This document shows, one piece after another, positions 22,331 through 35,343 of a DNA stretch of 64,000 bases. The stretch's first letter is position 1; the number at the start of each line of letters is the position of its first letter. Origin of the DNA: Haberlea rhodopensis (taxonomy: Eukaryota > Streptophyta > Magnoliopsida > Lamiales > Gesneriaceae); assembly GCA_907163345.1 (NCBI GenBank), contig CAJQUN010000152.1, positions 868,001 through 932,000 of the forward strand, given 5' to 3'. The position numbers were made by a program, and so were the translations under genes. The notes below the pieces were generated by a model. It was not told where the DNA came from. It saw nothing but the letters and a program-made list of their open reading frames with translations, and searched no databases.

Positions 22331-22353
22331 TGTGCCCAATATTGTCTTAAGAT

Positions 22354-22894
22354 TGTTGTTAAAATTTATGTCAAAGTGTATTTCAGGAATTTAGTAACAA
22401 ATAACAAAGGCTTCAAGTTGTATGTCGAGGTGAGATTTGTAAACTCAGTCATTAAGACAATATTGCTCCGCTATGGTGGTAACTGTTTGCTATGGCAATT
22501 TGTCTCCCAAGATACAATGACTATGACTTGTGATAGGAGCATTCCAAATCACAAGTCTTCAAACCACAAAGGTTCAAAGCACCCAAAAGAATAAACTTGA
22601 TGAACAAACAAAATGCTCTCAATTTAATCATTTTGTATGATGTAGATATCGAAATCTTCTTTTATCAAGTGATGGATATGTTATATATATAGTGAACCAA
22701 AAAACAAGTCCAAATGGACACCTTTTGGAGGCACTATATAGTGAAAAATTGCACACGAACGTGAACGGACATACCATTTCAGGCAAAAGAAACATGGCTC
22801 GATCGATCGAGCTCCTGTAGCAAATGAAAAGAAAGTTTCGGACGAGCTCGATCGATCGAGCTCATATATTTTTTCCGTTCATTTTTTTCCTACA
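22354..22894 (-). repeat. 5' LTR of the minus-strand Copia
   Basis: Partner of 13889-14433. Two GATCGATC palindromes (22798-22862) lie about 110-170 bp upstream, on the minus strand, of a TATATATAA box near 22683-22693. The sequence just inside the LTR is not a standard tRNA-Met primer site. Confidence 0.9.
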
Positions 22895-22899
22895 TGAAC

Positions 22900-23306
22900 T
22901 ACTATCCTTTTTTTTAAAAATTTTACTAATCCATTATCGGCCAAAAACTTAAAGTTAGAGATAGTGATCGCAAACAACTATGTAATGGTTATAGCCACAC
23001 AAGTGCACAATCAAATTTCCATGATTATACCAACCTCAAACTCTTTATCTTTGCACAATAAAATCGTGTCAAAATTAAATATGTCATTGAAGTTAACAAA
23101 TAATGTTGGGTGCAACAATTATCTTTGCTGGGAGAACAATTGAAACATGTCGTGTCGTCGTATTGCTGTACGATTTAAAGATTTGAATTGCATATTATCA
23201 CCAACTATGGCTTTTGATAAAACGACAAACACTTAATTATACAATTGATAGCAGAGTCAATGTCATATGTTGGATTCTCAAGTGTTGCAAGATAGTATCT
23301 ATACTA
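22900..23306. other. Intergenic, no gene seen
   Basis: AT-rich sequence with no recognisable element except CACCAACTATGGCTTTTGATAA near 23200. That motif recurs in both orientations in the 24-35 kb repeats. Confidence 0.5.
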
Positions 23307-23635
23307 TCTATACTATATTATAATGTATGAGCACCTTAGAGTAACCACTTTGGTATGACCACTGTGAAATTTCAAAAATACCATCTTTTTTGCTTTAGTA
23401 ATAGCCATGAGACCATGAGATAAATGATAATATCGTAAGATCACCTATTAAGTTCCCAACTTAGTTCACAAATTTTCATCATTTCTTTCCGAAAATATAT
23501 GTGGCTGTTTTTTATCTTCCCCATAAAATATCATATTTAAATCAGATATTTCAAATATATAAACATTTAGAATACATACAATATATAAAATTTAAAATTT
23601 CATTTCACACGCAACGCGTGTGCGTCGGCCGCTAG
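23307..23635 (+). mobile_element. Small non-autonomous Helitron
   Basis: It starts TCTATACTATATTATAA, a common plant Helitron 5' end, and ends CTAG before a T. The stem-loop CACACGC-AAC-GCGTGTG (7-bp stem) ends about 11 bases before CTAG. It is about 330 bp with no coding sequence or target duplication. A related copy lies at 53075-53435. Confidence 0.78.
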
Positions 23636-24007
23636 TAATTATTAGGTGAGATAGTGTTGGAATGCAACAATTGCACTTGCTGCCTAGATCACATAAGTCC
23701 GATGCGCGGGCGACTGCGGATGCGCGAGTGTGTCAATCTTCAAAAAAAGAGTGCGGGTGCGCCTATTAAAAATAAATAAAGAAATAAATATATATACATT
23801 TAATGCGCCTATTAAAAATAAATAAATAAATATATATACATACACACTGATGAAATGAAGTTAAACATACATAATATACATCATATTTAACAAACTTACA
23901 TCATTATTATATTATTTACAAATTTACAATATGAAGTTCTTAACAACTTTGGTGTTTACAGCTTTACCATTCTCAAAAAGTATACAAATAGTAATATAAT
24001 CAACGAC

Positions 24008-24612
24008 AGTGTTTTGAAAATCGACGCGTACAGGACCTGTCGGTTCAACCGATTTAAGGTGCTTGGCCCGGTCTGGTTGACCCTGTAAAACAACTCTGCT
24101 AAAAACTCAGTGGAAACAGGATTAAACAGGTAAAAGCCGGTTCAACCAGTAAACCGGTCGACAGTTGAACCGACAGGTTCTTTCATTTTCTTTATTTTAT
24201 ATTTTTTTTATTTTTGTTAAAATTAGAATTCAAAATTTTAGAACAATAATTTATTATATATAATTTATCGTTATTGAAATAATTACAAAAAAAAAATATT
24301 ATGTATGTATTTATCAAAAAATACATATAATTCTATAAAGGTGTCTTGAATATTATATAGAAACATGTTTAGCTTCTCGTAAATTATAATGTGAAACTTT
24401 TTTATAATTTTTTAAATATTTGTTTTAATAATTTTGGGACATTGTTCTTTTTGGGTATTACTTGTTGTTTTTATATATATTTTTTTAAAAAATAGCTATT
24501 ACATAATGCTGATGTCATCACCGGTCGAACCATAGGTTCAACTGCTCGAAACAATCGAACCAGTAACTAGTAAAGGCACTGCTTTCATGTTCGATCGATT
24601 TTGAAAACATCT
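24008..24612. mobile_element. AACCGG-rich MITE (hAT-like)
   Basis: Imperfect terminal inverted repeats (AGTGTTTTGAAAATCGA and, inverted, AGATGTTTTCAAAATCGA) bound ~605 bp with repeated GGTTCAACCGG/AACCGGTC blocks at both ends. Copy B has the same element (about 30912-31518). The target duplication is not clear. Confidence 0.6.
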
Positions 24613-26285
24613 ATGCTCCTGCCTTGCAACACAAATAAGAGAGAACATTTAATGTATATCATTAATCATGGCATGCATCAAGAAACAAAATTGCATGCCA
24701 TAACAATATAACATAAACTTTTATATTCCAAATGCAATACAAATATATATTGTATAATAATTTCAATTATATAAAGAGTTACTTGCTAAACATGAACCAA
24801 TTACACCATATTTATTTGTAAAGCTACCGTAGCATAAAAAAGATAATATCGCAGTCATATGCATATCAACTCTTATATAGTGTATTGGGAATTAAAGATT
24901 AATCTTACTAAAATACGAATTACACTATTATTTTCAGTATGTGTATAAATTATATATAATTCTTTATATAATAAAATAAAAGAAACTCAATCCATTGTGA
25001 CTAAAAGCTTAGTTCTGGTGTTGTTCAAAAAATCAAAATATCGCAATTATTTATTCCTATTGTCGAAAATTTTCATTTCACACATGTTTTCCCTCACAAT
25101 TTTTCACCCCTCTCTAATCGCTTGATATGTTTATCTTCTTTTTATTTTTGTATCATCTGATTCTGACAGAAACTTCGTTGTGGCTGTCCAAAATCGGGGT
25201 AAATAAGGAATGATATGTTAAAGTTATTGACAAATTTATTATGTATGGATCAAGATGATCCATATAATCGACCTTATGCTAAGGAAAAAAATGTTTGATT
25301 GATTGGAAATAATTGATATCAAACAGACTATAATATTATTAGGTAGTCCTAAGGGTAGAATAATTAAGAATTAAGATCACTTTTGTCAAACGGAAGATTT
25401 CAAAGAATTTGTAAGAAAATGACAGCGTAATAAATTGGTGTTCGATGCGTGCAAGTCACCATATATATTAAAATTATTTGTTTCATGATATTTTCTATAT
25501 TTTTTCAAAAATAATTTAAAAGTTGTTTTATGTGAAATGTAACATAATTTAATCTAGTCAATACACAAATTACACCACATCTGGACATCAATTATCCAGA
25601 TCTGTTGTAAATTTTAGAGTTTAATATATTGTATATTCTAGCAACTCATAAGCTTTTAATTCTTGTTTTAAAATTAAACTCTCAAAGTATTTAAATAAAA
25701 TAAATTATTGTATAAACGAAAAAAAAACAAAATCTATGAGAAACGAATCAAATGATAAAAAAAAATGAAAATTATGAAGATAAATAGATTTGAGAATATT
25801 TTAGGATATAATAAGTAGTATTAAGACTATTTGTTGGGTACACCTATTGACATTGTTGTGTGACTAATCCAAATGTGGTGCTTATGCTGCTGTGCGTTTT
25901 AAGATATTTGAGTTGTACCGGTACTATCAGTTATAACTTTTGATAAAGCGACAACCGTTTGATCCTACACTATTTCAATAGAGTTTATATTATCTTTAAA
26001 AATATATTTGTATTATCTTATTTTATTAAAGACCTTAGCATCTTATTTTTATATATTTTTTTTTTTTAAAATTAATCAAATACTTTTAAACAAATTAAAT
26101 GTTCAAAATATAAAATAATAAACTATAATAAGAAGGCAGCTCATGTACGGAGGGATGTGATTAATTAATAGTTAAATACTTAAATACATAAGTACGGTGT
26201 GTCGGTGCCTAATGCCTATCACCCAATCCAATGGCATACTAGTCAAGTCAAATAAATAGCCAAACAAAAACACGTACATGTTGAC

Positions 26286-26288
<3 letters not shown>

Positions 26289-26358
<70 letters not shown>
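26289..26358. repeat. (TA)n microsatellite
   Basis: About 60 bases of uninterrupted AT dinucleotide, then imperfect TA repeats. The equivalent place in copy B (about 33180-33260) is partly replaced by non-repetitive sequence. Confidence 0.95.
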
Positions 26359-26359
<1 letters not shown>

Positions 26360-27974
26360 CATATGTATATAAATAAATTAAGTTACCAGCTTCACGATTT
26401 TGGCAAAATTATTGTGTTTTATCGGTGCTTCACATTTAATCCCACTTGACTGAGCTAAAACTCGTCTTTTTTTAATATGGTTATTTAGTACCTTATCGGA
26501 TCCAAGAATAGGGATGTAGTTCAGTAATTATCTCTGCTTAGATATCAATCAAAACATGACGTTTAAAACACCGTATATTTAAAATATTTGAGTTGCACCG
26601 TAACCATCATCATTACATATGTCTACAAATGTTTGTTTGTTAATATGAATGTAATAATAATGTATCCACATTTTGTGGCATGTGACTACAAATGTTAGTT
26701 TGTTAATATGGGAATGCAAGTGCTGTGTCTCAGTACTAAGGGAAAGGGATGGGTTTTTGCCATTATTTGGGCCTAAGCAACACCCATATGATATCTATCA
26801 TGTGACCACATTCAAAGCAATACAAACACATAGTTTAGTACATGAATTGCACGAATAACATTAAAATTTATGTTATATATCATCTTCAAGAACGATGACA
26901 AGATTCGTGAAAATGTATTTTGAATGTTTACAGAGAAAGTTAAAGAATGGAAATCTGTTGTTGAAAATTACTTATTTCTGAGGGTACTTTGAGAAATGCA
27001 AAATATTTGGAAGATATTCTTGAAAATCTTTAGTTTGATATTCTACTTCGCTACATGGCTATTAGTTTATGCCCACCTATTGCTTTTGTTCGAGTCTTTA
27101 GGAAAGAGAAAATGTGAGATTAATGCTTGTATTGAAATCGATAAAAAGTGTAATATATATCGTAGGTGGTTAGACCAATACCTCTCGAATTATCGTGCTG
27201 CAATTGTCTCAAGAATGCCCACTAATGGATTGTCCGAGGAGCCTCTCTTAGCCAGGTCAGGACATAACACGATACATCGATATACTGGAAGTTCTAATAA
27301 ACAAATGACTGTTGTTGATGATTTTAACATCTCCGAGCATTAAGCCATAAGGTCATATTCATTTCTTATTCCAGTGCCTTAATTTCGGCCCATATTCGAT
27401 TAAGAGGTGCTATCTGGATTATTAACTATATGTTGATGAGCTAGATGAAGATGTGCCATCTACCGTTTAAGGCAAATCAAGTCTGATATATTTACGCCCA
27501 CATAATGTAGCGATCATGTCCACACATGTCATTTAGTACGAGGTTTTGTGCTGTTATTGTATAAGAAAATAAAATTACTTATATGATAACAGCTATAATT
27601 TTTGGCCTAATGATAAACACTTCATTTTGGCAAAGATCTCGTGCCTTGCTTTTGTTTTACTACAGTAGCAAATGTTAAAGAATTACGTAGAAGTCAACAT
27701 ATTGAATTATTAAAGAATTAAATAACTTGATCATGTAATATTTCAAATAAATTTACCTTTTAAATATCGATACATAAAAATTTGAACATCCAGAATCATG
27801 CCCCATCTTTTCCGACAAATATTATAATGCATGTGATATGGTTCATTTTTATTTATTTTTTGAGTGAATGATATGGTTCATTTTATTACATCATGTTATT
27901 AGAAACTTTATATTTCATACATGACCTACATCTTTTTTTAATATGTGGATGTGCTAAAGCTCAAACACGATTTG

Positions 27975-28258
27975 TTTTCAAAGGGGGATAAGTCTTTTAC
28001 AAAGTGGGCTAGGCCCAAAGCTCCATAATCTACATCTTGACACATCTATATAATCATATGTAGAATTAAGCACTTGCCACCTCCGGTTTACCAAAATTGA
28101 TAGATGATGGTAATTGTGCAACTTAAATTCATATAACGGCCCAAGCGTCGCGTTTTGCTCATTGTCACAAGTTATGAATTGCACTACCTTACCATTCACG
28201 AGAATCGAACACGTGATCTTGACTATTATCAATTATCTGATCAAACACTTTGCCGCTT
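27975..28258 (-). mobile_element. SINE-like tRNA-derived element in copy A
   Basis: On the minus strand, an A-box-like GCAAAGTGTTTGATCAG is followed about 30 bases later by a B-box-like GTGTTCGATTC. This is the internal RNA polymerase III promoter layout of plant SINEs. The body ends near CCCACTTTGTAAAAGACTT. Copy B (about 34420-34678) lacks ~34 bases. It was part of the segment before duplication, or was duplicated with it. Confidence 0.5.
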
Positions 28259-28635
28259 TAGCAAAATCTGTAGTTGGTGGTAACTGTTAACTTAAATCCT
28301 TTAAATCATACAACAACTTAAACAGTACGTTTTGATCTCTTTGACAACAAGAGCAATTCTTGCTGCCAATATGTGTTTCCTCGAATTGATAAATGTTATT
28401 TTAAGTTTCTCTAATTTGAGAAATCAATTAATTGGTGGATTGCCGTTTTGTCAAAACCTGTAGTTGGTGGTAACTGTTAAATTTAATCCTTTAAACCATA
28501 CAACAACTCAAGCAGTACGTTTTGATCGATCTCACAACAATAGCAATTATTACAGCCAACGCATGTGTTTCCTCAAGTTGGTAAATGTTATTTTCTAAGT
28601 TTCTCTAGTTTGAGAAATCAATTAATTGAGGATTG
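28250..28635. repeat. Tandem pair of ~193-bp units
   Basis: Both units start near GCCGnTTTnnCAAAAnCTGTAG and end GAGAAATCAATTAATTG. Copy B contains the same pair (about 34680-35035), so the tandem pair predates the 5 kb duplication. Confidence 0.75.
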
Positions 28636-28771
28636 CAAAAAAATATCAAATAATCGTATGTGACAACACTGATGTGTTAGGCTAAATTTATAAAAGTTTT
28701 AAGACTACATTATCAAAATGCTAAGTGGCATCTTAGAATAGGATGGCTCGATGCTACCTTAAGCAATATCC

Positions 28772-29480
28772 TAAGGTACCGTTTGAAGTGATGGATATGA
28801 TAATTAATGTAAATATTAAAAAGTTATGAAATGATTGTAAAATAATATGTGATAAATTATATGCTGTTTGATTGAAGAATAAGATGTTTGATAAGGATTA
28901 TTATTTAGTATAATGACTAAAATACTTTCATCACTATAATAATAAAATATAATAATAATAATAATCATATATATATCTAGAGAATCATAATATAATATAT
29001 ATACACACGTAGTGTATATATATATAATAACAATAATAATATAATATAAATATAGATAAATATATAATAACAGTAATTTTAATATATAAATACGTGTGTG
29101 TATTATATAATATATAAAATAATAAAATAATAATAATATATAATATATAATATACATACTATAAATTATTATAATATATACATGTAATCATAATATATAA
29201 TAATAACAGAAATATTAGAGATATACATAATAATAATAATAAGAATATTATCTATATATATATATTAAAATTATTATATGCATAACATATAATAAACAAT
29301 TATATAATAATAATATATTATTAGTTATCTATAATAATAATATAAATATATACAATATTTAATAAACATAATAATCATAATAATATATATAATAATCACT
29401 AAAATATACTATATATAATATTAAATTAATATTTTGTAATAATAATATAATATATTATAATAATAAATTATTAAAAATTG
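28772..29480. repeat. AT-rich MITE remnant with simple repeats
   Basis: It begins TAAGGTACCGTTTGAAGTGA, the terminal motif also seen at 53997 and 55328, then dissolves into TAA/TA-rich low-complexity sequence. The far end is not recognisable before copy B starts. No gene. Confidence 0.6.
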
Positions 29481-30911
29481 AGTTCGGGTTCGCCTTAATG
29501 CGCCTATTAAAAATAAATAAGTAAATATATATACATTTAATGCATCTATTAAAAATAAATAAATATATATATACATACATACACACTGATGAAATGAAGT
29601 TAAACTTACATAATATACATCATATTTAACAAACATACATCATTATTATATTATTTACAAATTTACAATATGAAGTTCTTAACAACTTTGGTGTTTTCAA
29701 CTTTACCAATCTCAAAAAGCATTAAAATTAGATTTTATTGAAGGATCTAACATTTGCAGCTTTGCAAAATGTTATAGTCAGTGATACAACGTAATTTGAA
29801 TCTTGGATTTGATCATTCTTCTAGTAAGGATTCTCCGAAAAATATATTTTAGAAAATGAAAAATGAAAATGAAATGAAGTATTAAAATTTTGTTTTATTT
29901 TAAGATATAAAATAACGAATTTGAAAAATGAAACCAAATTGTACATATATATTTCAACATGTTTGGTAATAGTATGAATTTATTAATAATGACTCATATT
30001 ATTTTCGGAGACTTATATTATTACCTTATGAAATGACTAATATAAGCATTTAAATTAACTCAATCAAAGTAAAAAATTTATTTAGAAAGTCCATTCTATT
30101 AATTTTCATGCAAAAAAACTAAGATATCAAAATTATTATTATTTACTCCGCAAAAATGTTACACAATCACAGATTTATCCTACTTTCTTTTATCACATAC
30201 TTGACTCTTTCATATGTTATTATGTCTTTTCATGATTCATTACATAATAGTGAATATTATCTATCTATTTACCATATAATATAATTTTCTTACCAACCCG
30301 AAGTACATAGAAACCATAAAAATTCATCTAAACCCAAAATCGAAGAATTTTTTTTGTAATTACATACAAAAATAAAAAAAATCGGAGAATTAAGGAGGAT
30401 TAACAAGACTTAGTAACTTACTGCGCGACTTAGTAAATCTTAGTGTGCGAATTAGAAATTCTTAAAGCGCGAACTAAAATTTTTTAACCTTAATGCAGCG
30501 TACGCGCACCCAGATTATCAGTTCGCGGCCAGAACGCAAGTACGTGAATGAGGATATGAGGGTTATGTGACTTAACTTGCTGCGAGAGCGGTCAAATTTT
30601 TTTCAGGCATATGGGATTTACTCTCCTTTCTTTCATGATTAAAATTTTCTTTCAACTTAAAATCCCTTGCTCTCTCTTCTTCCACAACCTCACCTTTCAT
30701 ATATTACGTACATGTATCGTATGTGTTACCACTGCAAGTATATATATACACTCAATGTCCATTAGTAAAACAAATAAAGAAAAATTATAGGAAAAAATTT
30801 GAAATTAATATCAATATACTTGGAAATAATAATTTTTCCAAGAGCATAAACTGATAAACATACAAGCTAATATTAATAGCGGGAGTATTCAAATAGTAAT
30901 AGATTCAACGA

Positions 30912-31518
30912 CAGAAAATCAACGTGGACAGAACCTGCTGGTTCAACCGGTTTAAGGTGCTTGGTCCGATTTGGTTGACCCTGTAAATACACTCTGCTAT
31001 AAACTCAGTGGAAATCGGATTAAACAGGTAAAAGCCGGTTCAACAAGTAAACCGGTCGACAGTTTAACCGGTAGGTTCTTTCATTTTTCTTTATTTTTTA
31101 ATTTTTTCTTAATTTTTGTTAAAATTAGAAATCAAAATTTTAGAACAATAATATATTATATATAATTTATTGTTATTGAAATAATTAAAAAATAATATAT
31201 TATGTATGTATTTATCAAAAAATACATATAATTCTATAAATGTGTCTTGTATATTATATATAACATGTTTAGTTTATCGTAAATTATAAAAGATGTGAAT
31301 CATTTTTATAATTTTTTAAATATTTGTTTTAATAATTTTGGGACATTTTTCTTTTTGGGTATTGCTTATTATTTTTATATTTTTTTTAATAAAAAAATAG
31401 CTATTATATGATGCTGATATCATTACCGGTCGAACCATTGATTTAACCGGTCGAAACAATCGAACATATAACTAGCAAGAGCATTGATTTCATGTCCGAT
31501 TTGATTTTGAAAACGTCT
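30912..31518. mobile_element. AACCGG-rich MITE, copy in repeat B
   Basis: Equivalent to 24008-24612. The left terminal repeat has lost several bases. Confidence 0.6.
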
Positions 31519-34419
31519 ATGCTCCTGCCTTGCACCACAAATTTATATCATTAATCATGGCATGCATCAAGACACAAAATTTCATGCTACAACATAAACT
31601 TTTATATTCCAAATGCAATACAAATATATATTGTATAATAATTTCAATTATATAAAGAGTTACTTGCTAAACATGAACCAATTATACCATATTTATTTGT
31701 AAAGCTACCGTAGCATAAAAAAGATAATATCGCAGTCATATGCATCAAATCTTATATAGTGTATTGGGAATTAAAGATTAATATACTTACTAAAATACGA
31801 TGTACACTATTATTTTCAGTATGTGTATAAATTATATATAATATTTCATATAATAAAATAAAAGAAACTCAATCCATTGTGATTAAAAATTTAATTGTTG
31901 TTGTTGTTCAAATAACCAAAATATCGCAAATACTTATTCCTATTGTCCAAAATTTTCATTTCACATCGGTTTTTCCTCACAATTTTTCACCCTCTCTAAT
32001 CGCTTGATATGTTTATCTTCTTTTTATTTTTGTATCATCTGATTCTGACAGAAACTTCGTTGTGGCAGTCCAAAATCGGGGTAAATAAGGAATGATATGT
32101 TAAAGTTATTGACAAATTTATTATGTATGGATCAAGATTATCCATATAATCGACCTTATGCTGTTGAAAAAATGTTTGATTGATTGGAAATAATTGAGAT
32201 CAAACAGACTATAGTATTATTAGGTAGTCCTAAGGGTAGAATAATTAAGAATTAAGATCCCTTTGTCAAACGGAAGATTTCAAAGAATTTGTAAGAAAAT
32301 GACAGCGTAATAAATTGGTGTTCGATGCGTGCAAGTCACCATATATATTAAAATAATTTGTTTCATGATATTTTCTATATTTTTCCAAAAATAATTTAAA
32401 ACTGTTTTGTGTGAAATGTAACATAATTTAATCTAGTCAATACAAATTACACCACATCTGGACATCAATTATCCAGATCTGTTGTAAATTTTAGAGTTTA
32501 ATTTATTGTATATTCTAGCAACTCATAAGCTTTTAATTCTTGTTTTAAAATTAAACTCTCAAAGTATTTAAATAAAATAAATTATTGTATAAACGAAAGA
32601 AAAAAACAAGATCGAAGAGAAACAAATCAAATGATAAAAAATGAAAATTATGAAGATAAATAGATTTGAGAATAATTTAGGATATACAAATTAGTATTAA
32701 GACTATTTGTTAGGTACATTTATTGACATTGTTGTGTGACTAATCCAAACGTGGTGCTTATGCTGCTGTGCGTTTTAAGATATTTGAGTTGTACCGGTAC
32801 CATCAGCTATAACTTTTGATAAAGCGACAACCGCTTGATCATACACTATTTCAATAGAGTTTATATTATCTTTAAAAATATATTTGTATTATCTTATTTT
32901 ATTAAAGACCTTAGCATCTTATTTTTATATATTGTATAAATTGTTTTTTTTTAAAAATAGTCAAATACTTTTAAACAAATTAAAATGTTTAAAATATAAA
33001 ATAAGAAGGCAGCTCATGTACGGAGGGATGTGATTAATTAATAGTTAATTACTTAATACATAAGTACGGTGTCGGTGTGTCGGTGCCTAATGCCTATCAC
33101 CCAACCCAATTGCATACTAGTCAAGTCAAATAAATAGCCAAACAAAAACACATACATGTTGACCAAAAAAAAATATTTACACTGGCTATATATATATCTA
33201 TACATAAATAAATACCCAAACAAAAATACACATATATATATATATATATACATATGTATATAAATAAATTAAGTTACCAGCTTCACGATTTTGGCAAAAT
33301 TATTGTGTTTTATCGGTGCTTCACATTTAATCCCATTTAACTGAGCTAAAACTCGTCTTTTTTTAATATGGTTATTTAGTACCTTATCGGATTCAAGAAT
33401 AGGGATGTAGTCCAGTAATTATCTCTGCTTAGATATCAATCAAAACATGACGTTTAAAACACCGTATATTTAAAATATTTGAGTTGCACCGTAACCATAA
33501 TCATTACGTATGTCTACAAATGTTTGTTTGTTAATATGAATGTAATAATGTATCCACATTTTGTGGCATGTGACTACAAATGTTAGTTTGTTAATATGGG
33601 AATGCAAGTGCTGTGTCTCAGTACTAAGGGAAAGGGATGAGTTTTTTGCCATTATTTGTCCGAGGAAGCCTCTCTTAGCCAGGTCAGGACATAACACCAG
33701 GGATCGATACATCGATTTACTGGAAGTTCTAATAAACAAATGACTGTTGTTGATGATTTTAACATCTCCGAGCATTAAGCCATAAGGTCATATTCATTTC
33801 TTATTCCAGTGCCTTAATTTCGGCCCATATTCGATTAAGGGGTGCTATCTGAATTATTAACTATATGTCGATGAGCTAGATGATGTAGGCTGTTGGGATG
33901 ACCAACAATTCTTTTATACGCTCGTGAACGAAGATGTGTTATCTATCGTTTAAGGCAAATCAAGTCTGATATATTTACGCCCACGTAATATAGCGATCAT
34001 GTCCACACATGTCATTTAGTAAGAGGTTTTGTGCTGTTATTATATAAGAAAATAAAATTACTTATATGATAACAGCTATAATTTTTGGCCTAATGATAAA
34101 CACTTCATTTTAGCAAAGATCTCGTGCCTTGCTTTTGTTTTACTACAGTAGCAAATGAACAGATTGAATTATTAAAGAATTAAATAACTTGATCATGTAA
34201 TATTTCAAATAAATTTACATTTTAAATATCGATACATAGAAATTTGAACTTCCAGAATCCTGCCCCATCTTTTCCGACAAATATTATAATGCATGTGATA
34301 CGGTTCATTTTTATTTATTTTTTGAGTGAATGATATGGTTCATTTTATTACATCATGTTATTAGAAACTTTATATTTCATACATGACCTACATCTTTTTT
34401 TTAATATGTGGATGTGCTA

Positions 34420-34678
34420 AAGCTCAAACACGATTCTTTTCCAAATGGGGATAAGTCTTTTACAAAGTGGGCTAAGCCCAAAGCTCCATAATCTACATCT
34501 TGACACATCTATATAATCATATGTAGAATTAAGCACTTGCCACCTCCGGTTTACCCAAATTGATAGATGATGGTAATTGTGCAACTTAAATTCATATAAC
34601 GGTCCAAGCGTCGCGTTTTGCAAATTCACGAGAATCGAACACATGATCTTGACTATTATCAATTATCTGATCAAACAC
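34420..34678 (-). mobile_element. SINE-like element, copy in repeat B
   Basis: Equivalent to 27975-28258, with an internal deletion. The B-box-like GTGTTCGATTC is retained on the minus strand at about 34631-34641. Confidence 0.5.
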
Positions 34679-35119
34679 TTGCCGCTTTAGCAAAACATGT
34701 AGTTTGTGGTAACTGTTAAACTTAAATCCTTTAAATCATACAACAACTTAAGCAATACGTTTTGATCTCTCTCACAAGAGCAATTCTTGCTGCCACTATG
34801 TGTTCCTCGAATTGATAAATGTTATTTTCGAAGTTTCTCTAATTTGAGAAATCAATTAATTGGTGGATTGTCGTTTTGTCAAAACCTGTAGTTGGTGGTA
34901 ACTGTTAAATTTAAATCCTTTAAACCATATAATAACTCAAGCAGTACATTTTGATCGATCTCACAAAAAGAGCAATTCTTGCAGCCAACATATTATTTTC
35001 TAAGTTTCTCTAATTTGAGAAATCAAGTAGTTAAGGATTACAAAAAATTATCAAATAATCGTATGTGACAACACTGATGTGTTATGCTAAATTTATAAAA
35101 GTTTTAAGACTACATTATC

Positions 35120-35170
35120 AAAATGTTAAGTGGCATCTTATAAGATTTATAAGATGCCACTTAACATTTT
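35120..35170. repeat. Perfect 23-bp inverted repeat
   Basis: The arms 35120-35142 and 35148-35170 are exact reverse complements around a 5-base loop (AGATT). It sits at the end of repeat B. Copy A has only the left arm, so a local inverted duplication formed it, or it belongs to a foldback element. Confidence 0.92.
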
Positions 35171-35343
35171 AACAAAAAATAATATACATAAAAAAATAAC
35201 TTCCAAAAATACATTTCAAGGAAATATTTTTAAAAATAACAAAAAAAATATCCAAATCGCAATTTCAGATATTTGATTTAGAATCGGATAAAGTCCAACC
35301 ACTTAAACAATCCCTACTTAGTTCTTGTAAGTTGGACTTGTTT

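Larger units (their letters stand above)
13889..22894 (-). mobile_element. Copia LTR retrotransposon, decayed, with nested Gypsy element
   Basis: The terminal repeats at 13889-14433 and 22354-22894 (545 and 541 bp, TGTTGTT...CCTACA on the plus strand) are flanked by the target duplication TGAAC (13884-13888 and 22895-22899). The element reads on the minus strand: 5' LTR, gag (interrupted), degraded pol and a long non-coding tail, GTGGGGGAT polypurine tract (14434-14442), 3' LTR. Its internal sequence resembles the plus-strand element at 43772-49002, so the two are related. No complete enzyme domain remains. Confidence 0.93.
23755..28735 (+). repeat. Large direct repeat, copy A
   Basis: This ~5 kb AT-rich segment is repeated in the same orientation at 29488-35139 with substitutions and indels. 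Shared landmarks are GCGCCTATTAAAAATAAATA near the start, the AACCGG-rich MITE, a TA microsatellite, the SINE-like block and a ~193-bp internal tandem pair. Copy A has ~465 bp (about 26772-27236) absent from copy B. Short open frames in it are not conserved between copies, so I see no gene. Confidence 0.85.
29488..35139 (+). repeat. Large direct repeat, copy B
   Basis: Second copy of 23755-28735. It carries ~1166 bp (29720-30885) not found in copy A, between ...CTCAAAAAG and TATTCAAATAGTAAT. It lacks ~465 bp of copy A at about 33660, where a TG microhomology marks the junction. No conserved open frame. Confidence 0.85.

Noticed and set aside
26996..27343. 115-codon plus-strand frame in repeat A
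   Set aside because: It matches no family I recognise, lies mostly in the segment absent from copy B, and has no splice or promoter context. It is probably chance.
27978..28232. 84-codon minus-strand frame in repeat A with a similar frame in repeat B
   Set aside because: The two frames differ by an internal deletion and the sequence carries pol III box motifs. A SINE-like origin explains it better than a protein.
28816..29636. Open frames rich in I/Y
   Set aside because: They are translations of TA/TAA simple repeats.
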